A model generated the notes under the pieces. It was not told the origin of the DNA. It made no database searches and saw only the letters and a program-made list of their open reading frames with translations. From an uncultured Pseudoteredinibacter sp. (lineage in GTDB: Bacteria; Pseudomonadota; Gammaproteobacteria; Pseudomonadales; Cellvibrionaceae), in assembly GCF_947500695.1 (NCBI RefSeq), contig NZ_CANMSS010000004.1:1-64000 (forward strand): a DNA stretch of 64,000 nucleotides, in the 5' to 3' direction. The translations under genes were made by a program, and so were the position numbers. Shown here in pieces: positions 61,596 through 64,000 of this stretch; positions within the stretch are counted from its first letter, which is position 1; each line of letters starts with the position of its first letter.

Positions 61596-64000
61596 ATGAA
61601 TAGTTTAATTGCCTTTGCGGTGCAGAGGCGTTGGTTAATTCTCGCATTTACGCTGTTAATGGCGGGGCTTGGCGTTTATCAAGCCAAGCAATTACCTGTC
61701 GATGCGGTGCCGGATATCACCAATGTGCAGGTAATGATTAATGCCCAGGCTGAGGGTTATTCCCCTTTAGAGGCTGAGCAGCGCGTTACCTATGTTATTG
61801 AAAATGCCATGGCGGGCATTCCTGATTTGGACTACACCCGTTCGCTATCTCGTTATGGCTTGTCTCAGGTTACTGTGATCTTCCATGAGGGTACCGATAT
61901 CTATTGGGCTCGGCAGCAAGTAGCGGAGCGTTTACAGGCTATTCGAAATGAGTTGCCTGAAGGTGTCGAGCCAGCGCTTGGTCCTATTTCCAGTGGTCTA
62001 GGTGAAATCTTTAGCTATGTAGTTCGAGCTAAAGAGGGCGCTTTGCGTGAAGACGGTCAAGCATATACCCCAGAAGATCTGCGTACCATTCAAGACTGGA
62101 TTGTAAGACCTCAGTTGATTCGCGTTCCCGGTATTACCGAAATCAACAGTATTGGCGGCTACGAGCGCGAATACGAAGTTGTACCGGAGCCCGGCAAGCT
62201 ACTCGCTTACAAAGTTGATTTGCAGGATTTGTTGCAAGCTCTGCAGCGAAACAATCAAAACCGTGGCGCAGGTTTTATCGAAAAGAATGGCGAGCAATGG
62301 CTGATACGTTCACCGGGACAGCTCAATGATCTGCAGGATATTGGCGCTGTAGTGATTGCTAAACGTGACGACGCGCCGGTGCGCGTGCGTGATGTAGCTG
62401 AGGTACGTTATGGCAAGCAGTTGCGCAGTGGCGCGGCAACCCAGAACGGTGCCGAAGTCGTGTTAGGCACGGCTTTTATGCTACTGGGTGAAAACAGTCG
62501 CACCGTCTCGGCAGCGGTCGCCGATAAGCTGAAACTGGTTAATAGCAGTTTGCCTAGTGGTGTGGAAGCTGTTGCGCTCTATAGTCGTACAAGCCTAGTG
62601 GATAAAACCATTGCTACGGTTCGCACCAACCTTTTCGAGGGTGCGGTCTTAGTTATCGTCGTATTGTTTACCTTGCTCGGAAATATTCGCGCTGCATTTA
62701 TTGCTGCATTGGTGATACCGCTTAGCATGTTATTTGCTATCACGGGTATGGCCGCTAATCGTGTAAGTGGCAATTTAATGAGCTTGGGCGCGATTGATTT
62801 TGGACTAATTGTCGATGGGGCAGTGATTGTTGTTGAAAACACGCTGCGCCGATTGGGTTTGGCTCAACATCGTCTTGGACGTGTATTAACCATTGAAGAG
62901 CGTCTACGTGAAGTGATGGCAGGTACACGCGAGGTGATCCAGCCGGCGGTTTTCGGCATGTTTATTATCATGCTGGTATACCTGCCCATATTTGCCTTGT
63001 CCGGTGTTGAAGGAAAGATGTTCCACCCGATGGCGTTTACTGTGGTGGCAGCACTGTTAGGTGCTATGTTGTTTTCGATCACCTTTGTGCCGGCTGCAGT
63101 GGCGATTTTGATGGGCGGCAAAATTAGTGAAAAAGAAAACTTCTTAATGGCTAGAGCACGCCAAGCTTATCAACCTTTATTAGCGCTCTCGCTTCGCGCT
63201 CCATTGGTGGTTTTGCTTAGCGCTGCCTTGCTAGTGGGCAGCAGCGCTTGGCAGCTTAGTCGATTGGGCTCTGAGTTTTTACCGCAACTTGATGAGCACG
63301 ATATCGCTATGCATGCTTTGCGTATACCTGGTACTGGCTTGCAACAATCGATTCAAATGCAGTTGCAGCTGGAAAAGGTTGTCAGTGGCTTTCCCGAGGT
63401 TAGCCATGTATTTTCCAAAATTGGAACACCCGAGGTGGCGACAGACCCAATGCCACCTAGCGTCGCTGATACCTATGTGATCCTTAAGCCTAAGCAGGAA
63501 TGGCCTAATCCTGATAAATCTAAAGCAGAATTATTGGATGAGCTAAGGGCAGCCGTATTACCTGTACCGGGAAATAAATACGAATTTACTCAGCCCATCG
63601 AAATGCGCTTTAACGAGCTAATTGCGGGCGTGCGTGCCGATGTTGCTGTTCGTGTTTATGGCGATGATATGGAAGTCTTAGAGGCCGCGGGGCGACAGGT
63701 CTCAGAGTTGCTAGCCAAGGTAGACGGTGCAAAGGATGTACAACTTCAGCAGTTAACCGGCTTGCCTATGTTGAGTGTAGAGCCTGAGCGCGATCACTTA
63801 GCCTTGTTAGGTTTAACGGTAGATGATGTGCAGCAAAACTTGCGTGCCGCCGTGGCGGGTATCGATGCCGGAGTAATCTATGAGGGGGATAAGCGTTTTC
63901 GTTTGTTGGTGCGATATGACAATGAGTTAAGGGAAAATACCGAAGCCCTGGCTCGCTTGCCAATCGCTCTACCTATCGATGCGAACCCTGAGCTGCGCTA
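61596..64000 (+). CDS. czcA: CzcA-like heavy-metal RND efflux permease (truncated by window end)
   Basis: An open frame from ATG 61596 (AAGGAGG 8 nt upstream) runs to the window end without a stop, giving the first 801 of about 1,040 residues. It shows the RND permease start (FAVQRRWLILAFTLLMAGLG, PVDAVPDITNVQVMI) and first membrane bundle. The CzcA proton-relay motif is GAIDFGLIVDGAVIVVEN (Asp401, Asp407, Glu414). It is a proton-driven exporter of divalent metals such as Co2+, Zn2+ or Cd2+. It completes the CzcCBA operon with the two genes upstream. Confidence 0.93.
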   Translation, partial: MNSLIAFAVQRRWLILAFTLLMAGLGVYQAKQLPVDAVPDITNVQVMINAQAEGYSPLEAEQRVTYVIENAMAGIPDLDYTRSLSRYGLSQVTVIFHEGTDIYWARQQVAERLQAIRNELPEGVEPALGPISSGLGEIFSYVVRAKEGALREDGQAYTPEDLRTIQDWIVRPQLIRVPGITEINSIGGYEREYEVVPEPGKLLAYKVDLQDLLQALQRNNQNRGAGFIEKNGEQWLIRSPGQLNDLQDIGAVVIAKRDDAPVRVRDVAEVRYGKQLRSGAATQNGAEVVLGTAFMLLGENSRTVSAAVADKLKLVNSSLPSGVEAVALYSRTSLVDKTIATVRTNLFEGAVLVIVVLFTLLGNIRAAFIAALVIPLSMLFAITGMAANRVSGNLMSLGAIDFGLIVDGAVIVVENTLRRLGLAQHRLGRVLTIEERLREVMAGTREVIQPAVFGMFIIMLVYLPIFALSGVEGKMFHPMAFTVVAALLGAMLFSITFVPAAVAILMGGKISEKENFLMARARQAYQPLLALSLRAPLVVLLSAALLVGSSAWQLSRLGSEFLPQLDEHDIAMHALRIPGTGLQQSIQMQLQLEKVVSGFPEVSHVFSKIGTPEVATDPMPPSVADTYVILKPKQEWPNPDKSKAELLDELRAAVLPVPGNKYEFTQPIEMRFNELIAGVRADVAVRVYGDDMEVLEAAGRQVSELLAKVDGAKDVQLQQLTGLPMLSVEPERDHLALLGLTVDDVQQNLRAAVAGIDAGVIYEGDKRFRLLVRYDNELRENTEALARLPIALPIDANPELR

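Noticed and set aside
62579..63121. Two minus-strand ORFs opposite czcA
   Set aside because: The plus strand has an unbroken RND permease frame with family motifs; the antisense frames are Asn/Ile/Thr-rich shadows.

Overview
The window looks like chromosomal DNA of a free-living, probably marine gammaproteobacterium. I would guess Cellvibrionales/Spongiibacteraceae or a relative, from memory only. The reasons are: a purN-purM / DUF2066-hda / wrbA-arsC-yihY neighbourhood resembling that of Pseudomonas, two TonB-dependent receptors, a sulfatase, several secreted peptidases, a CioAB-type oxidase, and acyl-CoA catabolic genes. No rRNA, tRNA, CRISPR array, prophage or transposase gene was found. 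The window ends inside a czcA gene.

Layout. 0-8 kb: palindromic GGGGTCAGA-type repeats, a PEP-mutase-like enzyme, slyD, a DUF3108 protein, purN, purM, a DUF2066 protein, hda and a secreted two-lobed aspartic protease. 8-14 kb: sppA, DUF2069, wrbA-like and arsC-like genes (minus strand) diverging from yihY and a thioredoxin-like lipoprotein. 14-20 kb: a TonB receptor facing an S9 peptidase/Sel1 fusion with its lipoprotein partner. 20-23 kb: a GbsR-type regulator with cioAB (cydAB). 23-30 kb: a catabolic cluster of two SDRs, an MDR oxidoreductase, an APH-type kinase, an acyl-CoA dehydrogenase and a histidine phosphatase, divergent from a LysR gene. The kinase/dehydrogenase pair recalls ACAD10/11 and LvaA/LvaC, where 4-hydroxyacyl-CoAs are phosphorylated and then rearranged. 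30-37.5 kb: MarR and MFS genes divergent from a TonB receptor, a sulfatase and a neurotransmitter-symporter-type Na+ transporter, apparently one uptake-and-desulfation locus. 37.5-45.5 kb: a two-component system with a likely target gene (DJ-1/PfpI), an ABC ATPase, LysE, an alpha/beta hydrolase, an nhaA broken by an 11-bp tandem duplication, and an HD hydrolase. 45.5-58 kb: a ThrE-like exporter, a small lipoprotein, an M1 peptidase, a DPP-IV-like S9 peptidase, GNATs, a TetR/amidase pair, a diguanylate cyclase and an OmpA-type lipoprotein. 58.4-64 kb: a His-rich small protein followed by a CzcCBA metal-efflux operon.

The most notable non-coding content is (1) the GGGGTCAGAYCCC palindrome family, which supplies a stop codon to one gene, lies inside the cydA tail and brackets an orphan gene fragment; (2) four large nested inverted-repeat elements in intergenic DNA near 47.2, 49.7, 49.9 and 57.4 kb; and (3) palindromic or direct-repeat operators beside the MarR, TetR and OmpR-type regulators. 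All family assignments come from reading motifs by eye; no database search was possible.
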